The notes below the pieces were generated by a model. The model searched no databases. It was not told where the DNA came from and worked only from the letters and a program-made list of their open reading frames with translations. A stretch of 47,130 nt of DNA from CAZTHL01 sp964613585. GTDB lineage: Bacteria; Pseudomonadota; Alphaproteobacteria; DSM-16000; Inquilinaceae. This document shows, piece by piece, positions 1-8,135 of the stretch (position 1 is the stretch's first letter; each line of letters starts with the position of its first letter). Both the position numbers and the translations under genes were made by a program. The stretch is from NCBI GenBank assembly GCA_964613585.1, contig CAZTHL010000022.1:1-47130 (forward strand), written 5' to 3'.

Positions 1-768
1 CACCTGGATGCCGCAGCGCTTAAGCTGTTGTCCATCCACCTCGCCCTGGGCGGCGACCCGACGCGGCGGCGGGGCGCGCCGCGGCGGCCGCGGCCGCGCC
101 GCCCGGGCCCGGGCCACCCGCTCCGCGGCGCGGCCGGCGACCTCGCGGACCGCCGCCGGCAGCCCCGGCACGGGCTTGAACGAGAGCAGTTCGCCGACAT
201 CCACCCCATGCGCCTCGAGCAGCCGACGCGGCACGACCAGCCGCCGGCGGCGGGCGTGGAACGGGATGGCGCGCAGCAGGCCGACCAGGGCCCAGGCGGC
301 GCCGGCGTGGCGGCCGGCCTCCGCGGACCCGGGCGACAGGGCGCCGAGGGCCTGCAGCTGCAGGCGGATCAACGGCGCCGTGGTCGCCTCGGCGTAGGCC
401 TCGAGGGCGGCCAGGTCCGGCATTGGCTCGGGCTCGAGATCGGCCTCGCGTGCGTCGATCAGGCGATCGAGCGACTCCCGCGGCAGGGCATGGGTGCGAA
501 TCGCATCGGCCAGGGCGCCCAGCACCGCATGCCGGCGCGGCGCACCGGTCTCGTAGATCTCGGCCACCGCGTCGCGCCACCATTGCAGCCGGATCCGGCC
601 GATCAGCGGCTCGCTGACGACCTCCCAGGTCTTGGCGATCTCCAGGTTGAACGCCAGCACGGCGAACAGGGCCTCGCGCCGGTCCGGCGGAGCGAACAGA
701 ACGGTCGAGAACCGGTCCGGATCAAGGCGCCTTACCTGATCCCCGCAATAGGACAAGGCCTCAGGCAC
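1..768 (-). CDS. Squalene/phytoene synthase-like protein, NDUFAF6 type (3' end cut by window)
   Basis: The frame starts at a GTG at 768, with GGAG six bases upstream, and stays open to base 1, so the C-terminus lies outside the window (256 codons seen). The N-terminus reads LSYCGDQVRRLDPDRF and continues with AFNLEIAKTWEVVSEPLIG and RLQWWRDAV, hallmarks of the bacterial squalene/phytoene synthase relatives of mitochondrial NDUFAF6. The aspartate-rich DDxxD motif that binds prenyl diphosphate and magnesium in true synthases is replaced here, and the second motif reads GLLRAIPFHARRRRLVVP without aspartates. By family knowledge this points to a complex I assembly or lipid-related role rather than squalene synthesis. 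It is divergent from sodB and near the NDUFAF3-like gene at 1603-1983. Family confidence is high, function moderate. Confidence 0.8.
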   Translation of the reverse strand, partial: MPEALSYCGDQVRRLDPDRFSTVLFAPPDRREALFAVLAFNLEIAKTWEVVSEPLIGRIRLQWWRDAVAEIYETGAPRRHAVLGALADAIRTHALPRESLDRLIDAREADLEPEPMPDLAALEAYAEATTAPLIRLQLQALGALSPGSAEAGRHAGAAWALVGLLRAIPFHARRRRLVVPRRLLEAHGVDVGELLSFKPVPGLPAAVREVAGRAAERVARARAARPRPPRRAPPPRRVAAQGEVDGQQLKRCGIQV

Positions 769-849
769 GGGGAGCTCCGGCCGCCCGGGTCGCGGCACCG
801 GAACGCCGGAGCCGGGCCGAGGGTTCACAGGGCCCGGCCGGCTGCATAT

Positions 850-878
850 CTGACAGGCTCGGTTGACTTAATCTTAAT
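850..878 (+). promoter_or_regulatory. Predicted sigma-70 promoter of sodB
   Basis: CTGACA at 850-855 and CTTAAT at 873-878 are separated by 17 bases, in the only AT-rich patch of the sodB leader. Transcription would start near 885, about ten bases before the sodB ATG, with AGGGGA as the likely ribosome site. A TTGACT at 863-868 was not used as the -35 because it leaves no room for a -10 before the start codon. Confidence 0.4.
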
Positions 879-895
879 GACCACAGGGGACCCCC

Positions 896-1498
896 ATGGC
901 GTTCGAGCTTCCGGAGCTGCCCTACCCGATGGACGCGTTGCAGCCCTACATGTCGGCTGAGACGCTCGAGTACCATCACGGCAAGCACCACAACACCTAT
1001 GTGACGACGCTGAACAAGCTGATCGAGGGCACCGACTTCGCCGGGAAGCCGCTCGAGGACATCGTCAAGGGCAGCTACGGCAACCCCTCGACCCAGGCGA
1101 TCTTCAACAATGCCGGCCAAGCGTGGAACCACAACCACTTCTGGAGCTGGATGACGCCGAAGGGCGGCGGGCCGATCCCGGGCGAGCTCGAGAGCCGGCT
1201 GAAGGAGGACTTCGGCAGCGTCGACGCCTTCAAGGAGCAGTTCATCCAGGCGGGGGTCGGCCAGTTCGGCAGCGGCTGGTGCTGGCTGGTGGTCGACGGC
1301 GGCAAGCTGGCGGTCGCCAAGACTCCGAACGGCGAGAACCCGCTGGCCCAGGGCACCGGCACGGCGATCCTGGGGTGCGATGTCTGGGAGCATTCGTACT
1401 ACCTGGACTATCGCAACAAGCGGCCCGATTACCTGAAGGCCTTCGTCGACAGCCTGGTCAACTGGGAGTACGTCGCGGAGCTCTACGCCAAGGCCTGA
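896..1498 (+). CDS. sodB: Superoxide dismutase, Fe type
   Basis: Cytosolic enzyme that dismutates superoxide to oxygen and hydrogen peroxide. The 200-residue length is normal for the Fe/Mn family. Metal ligands are visible at H27 (in YHHGKHH), H79 (in WNHNHFW), D162 and H166 (in DVWEHSYYLDY), and the gateway tyrosine is Y35. Q75, four residues before H79, matches the position of the active-site glutamine of iron enzymes, so iron is preferred over manganese. The gene is transcribed against its neighbours and sits between the NDUFAF6-like and NDUFAF3-like genes. No clear Fur, RirA or Irr box was seen upstream. Confidence 0.95.
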   Translation: MAFELPELPYPMDALQPYMSAETLEYHHGKHHNTYVTTLNKLIEGTDFAGKPLEDIVKGSYGNPSTQAIFNNAGQAWNHNHFWSWMTPKGGGPIPGELESRLKEDFGSVDAFKEQFIQAGVGQFGSGWCWLVVDGGKLAVAKTPNGENPLAQGTGTAILGCDVWEHSYYLDYRNKRPDYLKAFVDSLVNWEYVAELYAKA

Positions 1499-1533
1499 AC
1501 TGCCTTCCGGTCGATCCGGGCGCAGCCGAGCAG

Positions 1534-1568
1534 GGGGCGGCCGCGCGGCACGAGGGCGACGCCGCCCC
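1534..1568. terminator. GC-rich hairpin between convergent sodB and Mth938-like gene
   Basis: GGGGCGGC at 1534-1541 pairs perfectly with GCCGCCCC at 1561-1568 across a 19-base loop. It lies in the 104-base gap between two convergent genes, where a shared terminator is expected. There is no T tract, so it is not a classical intrinsic terminator and may only stall polymerase or protect 3' ends. Confidence 0.3.
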
Positions 1569-1602
1569 TCCTGCCGCACGGCCCGCCCCCGGCGAGCGGT
1601 CG

Positions 1603-1983
1603 TCAAATGGCGATCAGGGCCGCGGCGACGCGCCGCTCCTCGGCCAGCAGGATGTTGTAGGTCCGGCAGGCCGCGCCGGTTTCCATCACGTCCACGTTTA
1701 GCCCGGCCTCGCGCAGGCCGGCGCGCACGGGCCCGGGCAACATGCGCATACGGTCGCCCGAGCCGAGCAGGATGACGTCCACACCGGGCCCAGCCGAAGC
1801 GGACGGGTCGAGGTCGGCCACGGTGATCTCGCCGATCTCCCGGACCGGCCAGGGCAGCGTGCGGTCCGGCAGGACGAAGACGGAGCCTTCGTGGCGCACG
1901 CCGCTGATGCGGAAGCCGCCGCCGCGATAGCCTTCGATCACCTGGCGACCGGCGGGAATGTTGGGGTTGATCGTGATGGGCAT
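1603..1983 (-). CDS. Mth938-like domain protein (DUF498, NDUFAF3 type)
   Basis: A 126-residue single-domain protein of the Mth938/DUF498 family, recognised from the N-terminal GYRGGGFRISGVRHEGSVFVLP, the central VDVILLGSGDRM and the C-terminal GAACRTYNILLAEERRVAAAL. The mitochondrial homologue NDUFAF3 helps assemble the peripheral arm of respiratory complex I; the bacterial molecular role is not settled. It starts three bases after the secF stop, so it is almost certainly co-transcribed with yajC-secD-secF. No catalytic residues are recognisable. Confidence 0.85.
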   Translation of the reverse strand: MPITINPNIPAGRQVIEGYRGGGFRISGVRHEGSVFVLPDRTLPWPVREIGEITVADLDPSASAGPGVDVILLGSGDRMRMLPGPVRAGLREAGLNVDVMETGAACRTYNILLAEERRVAAALIAI

Positions 1984-1986
1984 GGC

Positions 1987-2940
1987 TTACTCGGCGGGAC
2001 GCGCGTCCGCCGCCTCCTGCTTGGCTTCGTCGCCGGCGGCGGGCGCCGCCGAGCGCCGATGCGGCAGGTACAGCAGGAGGGGCACGGCGACGAAGATCGA
2101 GGAGTAGGTGCCGATCACCACGCCCCAGATGAGGGCGAAGGCGAAGTCACGGATGACCGCGCCGCCGAACACATACAAGGCCGCCAGGGCGAGCAGCGTG
2201 GTGACGCTGGTCATGACGGTGCGGGCCAGGGTCTCATTGAGGCTGCGGTTGAAGATCTCCAGGTTGGAGGCCTTCTTGAAGCGCCGCAGGTTCTCCCGCA
2301 CCCGGTCGAAGACAACGACCGTGTCGTTGATGGAGTAGCCGGCGATCGTCAGCAGCGCCGCCACGGTGGCCAGGTTGAACTCGTGCTGGATGAGCGCGAA
2401 CAGCCCCATGGTCGAGACGACGTCGTGGACGAGCGCGGCCACGGCGCACACCCCGAACTGCCACTCGAAGCGGAACCAGATGTAGCCGAGGATGGCCGCG
2501 ATGGCGAGGGCGACGGCGAGGCTGCCGCGCTCGATCAGTTCCTGCCCGACGGTCGGGCCGACGAACTCGACGCGCCGGTAGTCCAGGCCCTCGGGCAGCG
2601 CCTCCTGGATGCGCTCAAGCGCGGCCAGTTGCTCGGCCTCCTCCCCGTCCTGGCGCTGCACCCGGATCAGCACGTCGGTCGGCTCGCCGAACTCCTGGAG
2701 GGTCACCTCGCCGAGGCCCAGCCCCTCGAGCGTGGCGCGCATGGCCGGGATGTCCGCCGCCTGCTCGCTGCGCACCTCGATCAGCAGGCCGCCGCGGAAA
2801 TCGATGCCGAAGTTCAGCCCCTGCACCACGAGCAGCACCAGGGAGGCGGCGATGAGCAGGCCGGAGAGCGCGAAGGCGGGCACCCGCAGGCGCAGGAAGT
2901 TCAGCGCGGTGCCCGTCGGGATGAGACGCAGCAGACGCAT
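1987..2940 (-). CDS. secF: Protein translocase subunit SecF
   Basis: Inner-membrane partner of SecD that uses the proton gradient to help preproteins leave the SecYEG channel. The 317 residues hold an N-terminal transmembrane helix (about 17-36), the GIDFRGGLLIEV motif, a periplasmic segment, and a five-helix C-terminal block with the SecF signature GYSINDTVVVFDRVREN. The tail is alanine- and basic-rich and poorly conserved. It begins ten bases after secD. Confidence 0.95.
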   Translation of the reverse strand: MRLLRLIPTGTALNFLRLRVPAFALSGLLIAASLVLLVVQGLNFGIDFRGGLLIEVRSEQAADIPAMRATLEGLGLGEVTLQEFGEPTDVLIRVQRQDGEEAEQLAALERIQEALPEGLDYRRVEFVGPTVGQELIERGSLAVALAIAAILGYIWFRFEWQFGVCAVAALVHDVVSTMGLFALIQHEFNLATVAALLTIAGYSINDTVVVFDRVRENLRRFKKASNLEIFNRSLNETLARTVMTSVTTLLALAALYVFGGAVIRDFAFALIWGVVIGTYSSIFVAVPLLLYLPHRRSAAPAAGDEAKQEAADARPAE

Positions 2941-2950
2941 GGCTCGGCCT

Positions 2951-4543
2951 CTAGATGGGCAGGGTCTTGGGCCGCGTCCGGCGCAGCCAGGTGACGACCA
3001 TCAGACGGGTAAGCATGATCGCCGTGAACATGGAGCTGACAATCCCGATCGACAGGGTGACGGCGAAGCCGCGGATCGGACCGGAGCCGAGCGCGTACAG
3101 CAAGAGGGCGGCGATCAGGGTGGTCAGGTTGGCGTCAATGATGGTGCTGAGGGCGCGGTTGTAGCCGGCGTCGATGGCCGATATCGGCGAGCGGCCATTG
3201 CGGATCTCCTCCCGGATGCGCTCGAACACCAGCACATTGGCGTCGACGGCCATGCCGACCGTGAGGACGATGCCGGCGATGCCCGGGAGGGTCAGCGTGG
3301 CCTGCAGCGCCGACAGGACGGCGACGATGATCGCCAGGTTCATGAGCAGCGCCACATCGGCCATCAGGCCGAAGCGGCCGTAGCTGAGGCCCATGAAGAT
3401 GACGACGAGGACAATGCCGACCGCCGCCGCGGCCTTGCCGGCGGCGATGCTGTCGGCGCCGAGGCCGGGTCCGACGGTGCGCTCCTCCAGGATGGTGAGC
3501 GGCGCCGGGAGCGCGCCGGCGCGCAGCAGCAGAGCCAGGTCGGTCGCGGTCTGGACGGTGAAGCCGCCTTCGATGATGCCGTTGCCGTTCAGGATCGGGC
3601 TCCGGATCACCGGCGCGCTGATCACCTCGCCATCGAGCACGATGGCCAGCTGACGGCCGACATTGTCCTGCGTGACGTCGGCGAAGCGGCGGCTGCCGAG
3701 CCCGTCGAAGCGGAAGCTGACCACCGGCCTGCCTTCCTGGAAGGTCGGCTGCGCGTCGACCAGCGTGTCGCCGGACACATGGACCCGCTTGCGCACCACA
3801 TGGTGCTGCACCGGCGCGCCTTGCGGGCCTGTCTCGGCGTCGGGCAGCAGTTCCGAGCCGGGCGGCAGCCGGCCGGCCTGGGCGGCGCTGACCGGCGTGT
3901 CATGGTCGATCAGCCGGAAGGACAGACGCGCCGTCTGGCCCAGGAGGTCCTTGATCCGCTGGGGATCGTCCACGCCCGGCAGCTGCACGATGATGCGCTG
4001 CTCGCCCTGTCGCTGGATCACCGGCTCGTTGGTGCCCGTCTCGTCGATGCGGCGCCGGACGATCTCGATCGACTGCGCCACGGCGTTGCTGCGCAGCTCC
4101 TCGAGCGCCGCCTCGGTGAAGCCGACGGTGACCCGACCGCCGTTCGCCCGCTCGACCTCCAGGCCGTCCTCCTGGAGCTCCGCGGCGATGTCGAGGGCGG
4201 TGTCGATGTCGGCGGGATCCCGGACAACGAAGCTCGCCCGCCCGTCCTCGACACCGAGATCGGTGTAGCCGATGCGCCCGGCCCGCAGCTCGCTGCGCAA
4301 AGAGTCGACCAGCGCCTCGAGCCGCTCCTCGAGAACAGCCTGCCATTCGACCCGAAGCAGCAGATGAGATCCGCCCTGAAGATCCAGCCCGAGATTGATC
4401 TGCTTGGTCGGCATCCACTCTGGCACGGTTTCCTGCCATCCGCGCACGGTCTCGCGCTCAAGCAGGTTGGGCGCCGCATAGACCAGGCCGAACAGGCACA
4501 CCAGGGCGATCAGGACGACCTTCCACGGCGCGAAATGGATCAT
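2951..4543 (-). CDS. secD: Protein translocase subunit SecD
   Basis: Inner-membrane RND-type subunit that works with SecF in late preprotein translocation. The 530 residues show an N-terminal helix, the motif NLGLDLQGGSHLLLRVE, a large periplasmic domain, and C-terminal helices with GMAVDANVLVFERIREEIR. The ATG at 4543 is preceded by GAAGG at moderate spacing. The length is shorter than E. coli SecD (about 615) but usual for alphaproteobacteria. It lies between yajC and secF in one operon. Confidence 0.96.
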   Translation of the reverse strand: MIHFAPWKVVLIALVCLFGLVYAAPNLLERETVRGWQETVPEWMPTKQINLGLDLQGGSHLLLRVEWQAVLEERLEALVDSLRSELRAGRIGYTDLGVEDGRASFVVRDPADIDTALDIAAELQEDGLEVERANGGRVTVGFTEAALEELRSNAVAQSIEIVRRRIDETGTNEPVIQRQGEQRIIVQLPGVDDPQRIKDLLGQTARLSFRLIDHDTPVSAAQAGRLPPGSELLPDAETGPQGAPVQHHVVRKRVHVSGDTLVDAQPTFQEGRPVVSFRFDGLGSRRFADVTQDNVGRQLAIVLDGEVISAPVIRSPILNGNGIIEGGFTVQTATDLALLLRAGALPAPLTILEERTVGPGLGADSIAAGKAAAAVGIVLVVIFMGLSYGRFGLMADVALLMNLAIIVAVLSALQATLTLPGIAGIVLTVGMAVDANVLVFERIREEIRNGRSPISAIDAGYNRALSTIIDANLTTLIAALLLYALGSGPIRGFAVTLSIGIVSSMFTAIMLTRLMVVTWLRRTRPKTLPI

Positions 4544-4590
4544 GAGGCTGCCTTCAATCCATGCAACCGGGTGCCCGGCTCGCGAGCGCC

Positions 4591-4989
4591 CTACTTCCGA
4601 GCGACGCTGCCGCCTCGTTGCCGCCGCGGCTTCTCCTGGACGGGCACCGCCTCCTCATCCTCCTCGTCCTCCTCGGCGTCGTCCGCCTCGGCCTCCTGGC
4701 TTCGGCCGCGGGCCGGCTCCGGCTTGGCCAGAACGTTCGACACCGTGGAGCGCACGACCTTGACGCGAACACCGTCGGCGATGTCGACGGAAAGCTCGTC
4801 ATCCGCCACCTTCGAGATGGTGCCGATCAGGCCGCCGCCGGTGACGATGCGGTCGCCGCGGCGGAGAGCCGCCAGCATGTTCCGATGCTCCTTCATCCGC
4901 TTCTGCTGCGGGCGGATCAGCAAAAAGTAAAACACCACAAAGATCAGGATCAGCGGCAGAAACTGAAGGAAGATGTTCGGCTCTTGCAA
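4591..4989 (-). CDS. yajC: Preprotein translocase subunit YajC
   Basis: Small single-span membrane protein of the SecDF-YajC accessory complex. Residues 6-24 form the membrane helix, followed by the family signature LLIRPQQKRMKEHRNM and GDRIVTGGGLIGTI. Residues after about 95 form an acidic then basic low-complexity tail. The start is a TTG at 4989 with GGGAG six bases upstream; no ATG fits the conserved N-terminus. It is first in the yajC-secD-secF-Mth938 operon. Confidence 0.92.
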   Translation of the reverse strand: MQEPNIFLQFLPLILIFVVFYFLLIRPQQKRMKEHRNMLAALRRGDRIVTGGGLIGTISKVADDELSVDIADGVRVKVVRSTVSNVLAKPEPARGRSQEAEADDAEEDEEDEEAVPVQEKPRRQRGGSVARK

Positions 4990-5029
4990 TTACGTCTCCC
5001 GCGGCTTGGCGCTTCCCATGGCGGACGGC

Positions 5030-5058
5030 ACTATAGCGGCAAGGCCTGGATTGGCCAA
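5030..5058 (-). promoter_or_regulatory. Predicted sigma-70 promoter of the yajC-secDF operon
   Basis: Read on the minus strand, TTGGCC (5058-5053) and TATAGT (5035-5030) are separated by exactly 17 bases. They lie about 40 bases upstream of the yajC TTG start in the divergent gap with the DUF815 ATPase gene. Confidence 0.5.
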
Positions 5059-5172
5059 CCAGCGCCACCTCGGCGACACGATAGCCGTGCACCGGCGCGC
5101 GCCCCGGGCGGCTGACCCGATCCGGCTCTGCTTGCCGCCGCGAAACATTCCGACCGAAGAGCCAGGAAGCCG

Positions 5173-6096
5173 ATGCCGGACACCGATGCCAATCTTGTCC
5201 CCGTCCTTGAGCGGATCGCCGCCGCCCTCGAGCGTCTGAGCCCGGCACCGCCCGATCCGGTCGAGGTGACCAGCGCCGATGCCTTCGTATGGACGGCCGA
5301 TGCGCGCCGGCTGGTACCGGTGGAGCGGATCGCCGCGATCGATCTCCTGCTGCTCAAGGGCATCGACGCGCAGGCGCAAACGCTGTTGTCGAACACTCGC
5401 CGCTTCGCCGACGGCTATCCGGCCAACAATGCACTACTTTGGGGCGCCCGCGGGATGGGCAAGAGCTCCCTGGTCAAGGCGGTGCACCGCGCGGTCAATC
5501 AGGATCGCGATCCCGGCCCCGACAGGCTGGCGCTCGTCGAGATCCATCGCCAGGAGATCGGCTCGCTCGGTGCCCTGCTGGGGCTGCTGCGGCACGACGG
5601 CAGCGGGCGGCGGTGGCTCCTGTTCTGCGACGATCTGTCCTTCGATCAAAACGATGCGGGCTACCGGTCGTTGAAGGCCGTTCTGGAGGGCGGCATCGAA
5701 GGACGGCCCGACCACGTGATCCTCTATGCGACCTCGAACCGGCGTCACCTGATGCCGCGGCAGATGATCGAGAACGAGCAGTCGACGGCGATCGTCGCCG
5801 GCGAGGCGGTCGAGGAGAAGGTGTCGCTGTCCGATCGCTTCGGTCTGTGGCTCGGCTTTCATGCGTGCTCCCAGGACGGCTTCCTGGCCATGGTCGACGG
5901 CTATGCCGAGGCGTACGGCCTGCCGGTGCCTCGCGACCGCCTTCACGCGGAGGCGCTCGCCTGGGCCATGGGACGAGGCTCGCGGTCGGGCCGGGTCGCC
6001 TGGCAGTTCGTCCAGGACCTGGCCGGCCGGCTGGGGATGCGCCTCGAGCCCGTCCAGCGACGGTCAGCCCGACCCCGTCCTGGTCGTGTCGGTTGA
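5173..6096 (+). CDS. DUF815 family P-loop ATPase
   Basis: A 307-residue AAA-type ATPase of the DUF815 family. The Walker A motif is GARGMGKSS at residues 91-99 and Walker B is WLLFCDDLSF around 148-157. Further family landmarks are VILYATSNRRHLMPR and, later, LSDRFGLWLGFHACSQDGFL. The substrate and role are unknown; it should be cytosolic. The ATG has AGGA upstream. Its last 33 bases overlap the 3' end of the DUF4170 gene on the other strand. Confidence 0.85.
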   Translation: MPDTDANLVPVLERIAAALERLSPAPPDPVEVTSADAFVWTADARRLVPVERIAAIDLLLLKGIDAQAQTLLSNTRRFADGYPANNALLWGARGMGKSSLVKAVHRAVNQDRDPGPDRLALVEIHRQEIGSLGALLGLLRHDGSGRRWLLFCDDLSFDQNDAGYRSLKAVLEGGIEGRPDHVILYATSNRRHLMPRQMIENEQSTAIVAGEAVEEKVSLSDRFGLWLGFHACSQDGFLAMVDGYAEAYGLPVPRDRLHAEALAWAMGRGSRSGRVAWQFVQDLAGRLGMRLEPVQRRSARPRPGRVG

Positions 6097-6306
6097 CGGG
6101 TCGAGCAGCCGGTGCAGGTGGACGATGAAGTAGCGCATGTGCGCGTCGTCGATGGTCGCGCCGGTCACGCCCCGCCAAGCGGCATAGGCTTCGGCGTAGT
6201 TCGGGAAGACCCCGACGACATGCACCTTATCAAGATCCTTGAACTCGACCGAGTCCGGCCGAACCAACTCGCCGCCAAGGACCAGGTGCAGAAGCTGCTT
6301 GTCCAT
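6064..6306 (-). CDS. DUF4170 family small protein
   Basis: An 80-residue protein starting at the ATG at 6306 (MDKQLLHLVLGGELV) and containing VEFKDLDKVHVVGVFPNYAE, YAAWRGVTGATIDDAHMRYF and IVHLHRLLDP. This matches the DUF4170 family common in alphaproteobacteria, whose function is unknown. A longer upstream frame exists but has no family similarity, so this start was chosen. The stop codon lies inside the DUF815 gene on the opposite strand. Confidence 0.8.
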   Translation of the reverse strand: MDKQLLHLVLGGELVRPDSVEFKDLDKVHVVGVFPNYAEAYAAWRGVTGATIDDAHMRYFIVHLHRLLDPSTDTTRTGSG

Positions 6307-6358
6307 AGGGTCCCTTACTCCTGCAAGGATCGCCATGGCGCATTCCGGTGGCGGAATG

Positions 6359-7300
6359 CTAGGGCTGCGGCGGCAGATGCGCAATCGGATCCACGGCTGC
6401 GCTGCCTTGCCGGATCTCGAAATGCAGCTGCGGCGAGGCCACGGCGCCGGAGCTGCCGACCGTGGCGATCGGCTGGCGGCGGACCACGCTGTCACCCTGC
6501 TCCACCAGGATCTCGTCCAGATGGGCATATGCCGTGACCCATCCATCGGTATGCCGGAGCAGCAGCAAGTTGCCGTAGCCCCGCAGCTCATTTCCGGCAT
6601 AGGCCACGGTGCCGTCCGCCGCGGCCTGAATAGCCGTCCCCTGTGGCGCCGCCACATTGATGCCGTCATTGTGCCGGCCGTCCGCCTTTCGCCCGAACGA
6701 CGCCACGACAGGCCCGTCGAGCGGCCAAAGGAAGCGGGCTCCCTGCGGCGGCGGCTCCGGCGGCGCGGAGGTTGCCGTCACCGGGATGGGTCCGCCCGGG
6801 AGACCACTCGGCGCCGCGGGCCGTGGCGCCGGATCGGGCCTCCGCGGCGAGGCAGTCGTGCGGGCCTCCCGAGCCTCGACACCGCTCGGCAGCGGGTCGA
6901 GGCTGGCGACCTCCACCGGCCTTGGAGCGCCGGCCGCAGCGGCCAAAGGCACATCCGAGACCGGACCACGCCATTCGTCCACAGGCCGGCGCGCCGGCAG
7001 CGGCGGGGCGGCAGGTGGCCGTCCGGCCGTCTCCAGGCGCGGAGACGGGAGGCGGAGCGTTTGCCCGGCATAGATCGTGTACGGTGGCTCGACGGCGTTG
7101 GCTTGGGCCAAAGCCGCCATTTCCACGCCGTGACGGACCGCGATGACCGAAAGGCTGTCCCCCGGACGCACGGTGTAGACGCCAAGCGCGGCGGCCGCGC
7201 CAGCCTCGCCCGGAAGCCTCGCGGCGTCCGGCGGCGGCACGTTGCAGCCGGTCAGCAGCACCGGAGCGAGCAGGAGGGTAAGGACCACCGGCCGTGCCAT
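6359..7300 (-). CDS. nlpD: NlpD-like LysM/LytM lipoprotein, probable amidase activator
   Basis: The chosen ATG at 7300 follows GAGGG and starts two bases after the pcm stop; the protein is 313 residues. Residues 1-19 form a lipoprotein signal ending in LTGC. Residues 41-84 are a LysM domain for peptidoglycan binding (VYTVRPGDSLSVIAVRHGV), then a Pro/Ala-rich linker, then an M23/LytM domain at 190-300. In active M23 enzymes zinc is held by HxGxD and HxH; here the equivalents are N211, N215 and Q291, with only H293 kept. It is therefore predicted to be a non-enzymatic activator of cell-wall amidases, like NlpD and EnvC. The pcm-nlpD pairing agrees. Confidence 0.85.
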   Translation of the reverse strand: MARPVVLTLLLAPVLLTGCNVPPPDAARLPGEAGAAAALGVYTVRPGDSLSVIAVRHGVEMAALAQANAVEPPYTIYAGQTLRLPSPRLETAGRPPAAPPLPARRPVDEWRGPVSDVPLAAAAGAPRPVEVASLDPLPSGVEAREARTTASPRRPDPAPRPAAPSGLPGGPIPVTATSAPPEPPPQGARFLWPLDGPVVASFGRKADGRHNDGINVAAPQGTAIQAAADGTVAYAGNELRGYGNLLLLRHTDGWVTAYAHLDEILVEQGDSVVRRQPIATVGSSGAVASPQLHFEIRQGSAAVDPIAHLPPQP

Positions 7301-7302
7301 GA

Positions 7303-7974
7303 TCACCCTCGTGTGGCCTCGGCGACGACCGCCTCCGGCCGATCCGGGAGCAGAGGGACAAAGCGGACCGGCCAGAGGTCCTCCCGCTGCGCTCCCCGAT
7401 GGCCCCGGAGCCAGCGGACAATGCGCTGCTCGCCACTGCCGTCGGCCGCCATGGGGATCACCATGACCCCGTCCTGATCGAGCTGCTCGATCAGCGCCCG
7501 CGGCGGCTCGTCGCCGCTGTGCGCCGCCGTCACCAGGATCCGCTGGAAAGGCGCCTGCCTGGACCACCCGAGATGCCCGTCCCCGACCATCGCGGTGATG
7601 TTGTGGAGGCGCAGGTCGCGGAAACGGGCCTCGGCGGTGGGGAGCAGCGAGCGATGGCGCTCGATGGTGTAGAGACGGCGGCAGAGCCGGGCGAGCACGC
7701 TGGCCTGATAGCCTGAGCCCGTCCCGATCTCCAGCACCTTGTCTCGCGGACCGACATCGAGCGCCTGGGTCATCAGCGCCACCACCAGCGGCTGGCTGAT
7801 CGTCTGGCCAAGCCCGATCGGCAGCGCCATGTCCTCGTACGCCTGGTCCTGGAAGCTCGGCGGAACGAAACGCTCACGCGGCACCCGCTCAATGGCGCCG
7901 AGCACCCGATGGTCCGTGATTCCGGCCTGCCGAAGATGCATGAGCAGCCGGATCTTGCGCGCCTCGAGCGTCAC
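7303..7974 (-). CDS. pcm: Protein-L-isoaspartate O-methyltransferase
   Basis: Cytosolic repair enzyme that methylates isoaspartyl residues of aged proteins using S-adenosylmethionine. The 223 residues begin at a GTG (7974) with AAAGG eight bases upstream. The substrate-site motif GLGQTISQP, the SAM-binding VLEIGTGSGYQASVLA and the later RILVTAAHSGDEPP are all present, so it looks functional. nlpD follows two bases later. The surE gene, often found between serS and pcm in alphaproteobacteria, is not here. Confidence 0.93.
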   Translation of the reverse strand: MTLEARKIRLLMHLRQAGITDHRVLGAIERVPRERFVPPSFQDQAYEDMALPIGLGQTISQPLVVALMTQALDVGPRDKVLEIGTGSGYQASVLARLCRRLYTIERHRSLLPTAEARFRDLRLHNITAMVGDGHLGWSRQAPFQRILVTAAHSGDEPPRALIEQLDQDGVMVIPMAADGSGEQRIVRWLRGHRGAQREDLWPVRFVPLLPDRPEAVVAEATRG

Positions 7975-8135
7975 CCGATGGACCTTTCCCCATATGCTTC
8001 ACGGGTGATGACCGATCCGCTGCGGGAGCGTCAATACATGCCTGGAATTTCATTGCCGGCATTGTCCTCAAGGCCACGGCTGCACAAGCGGCCCGCGGTC
8101 CTTCCCTGGGACCGCCCGGACACCCGGGTCGCAGC

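Noticed and set aside
863..880. TTGACTTAATCTTAAT as an iron-regulator box before sodB
   Set aside because: It does not match Fur, RirA (TGA-N9-TCA) or Irr patterns; it is better explained as promoter spacer and -10.
2609..4930. Long plus-strand frame over secF, secD and yajC
   Set aside because: Shadow of the strongly conserved minus-strand genes, with no recognisable domain.
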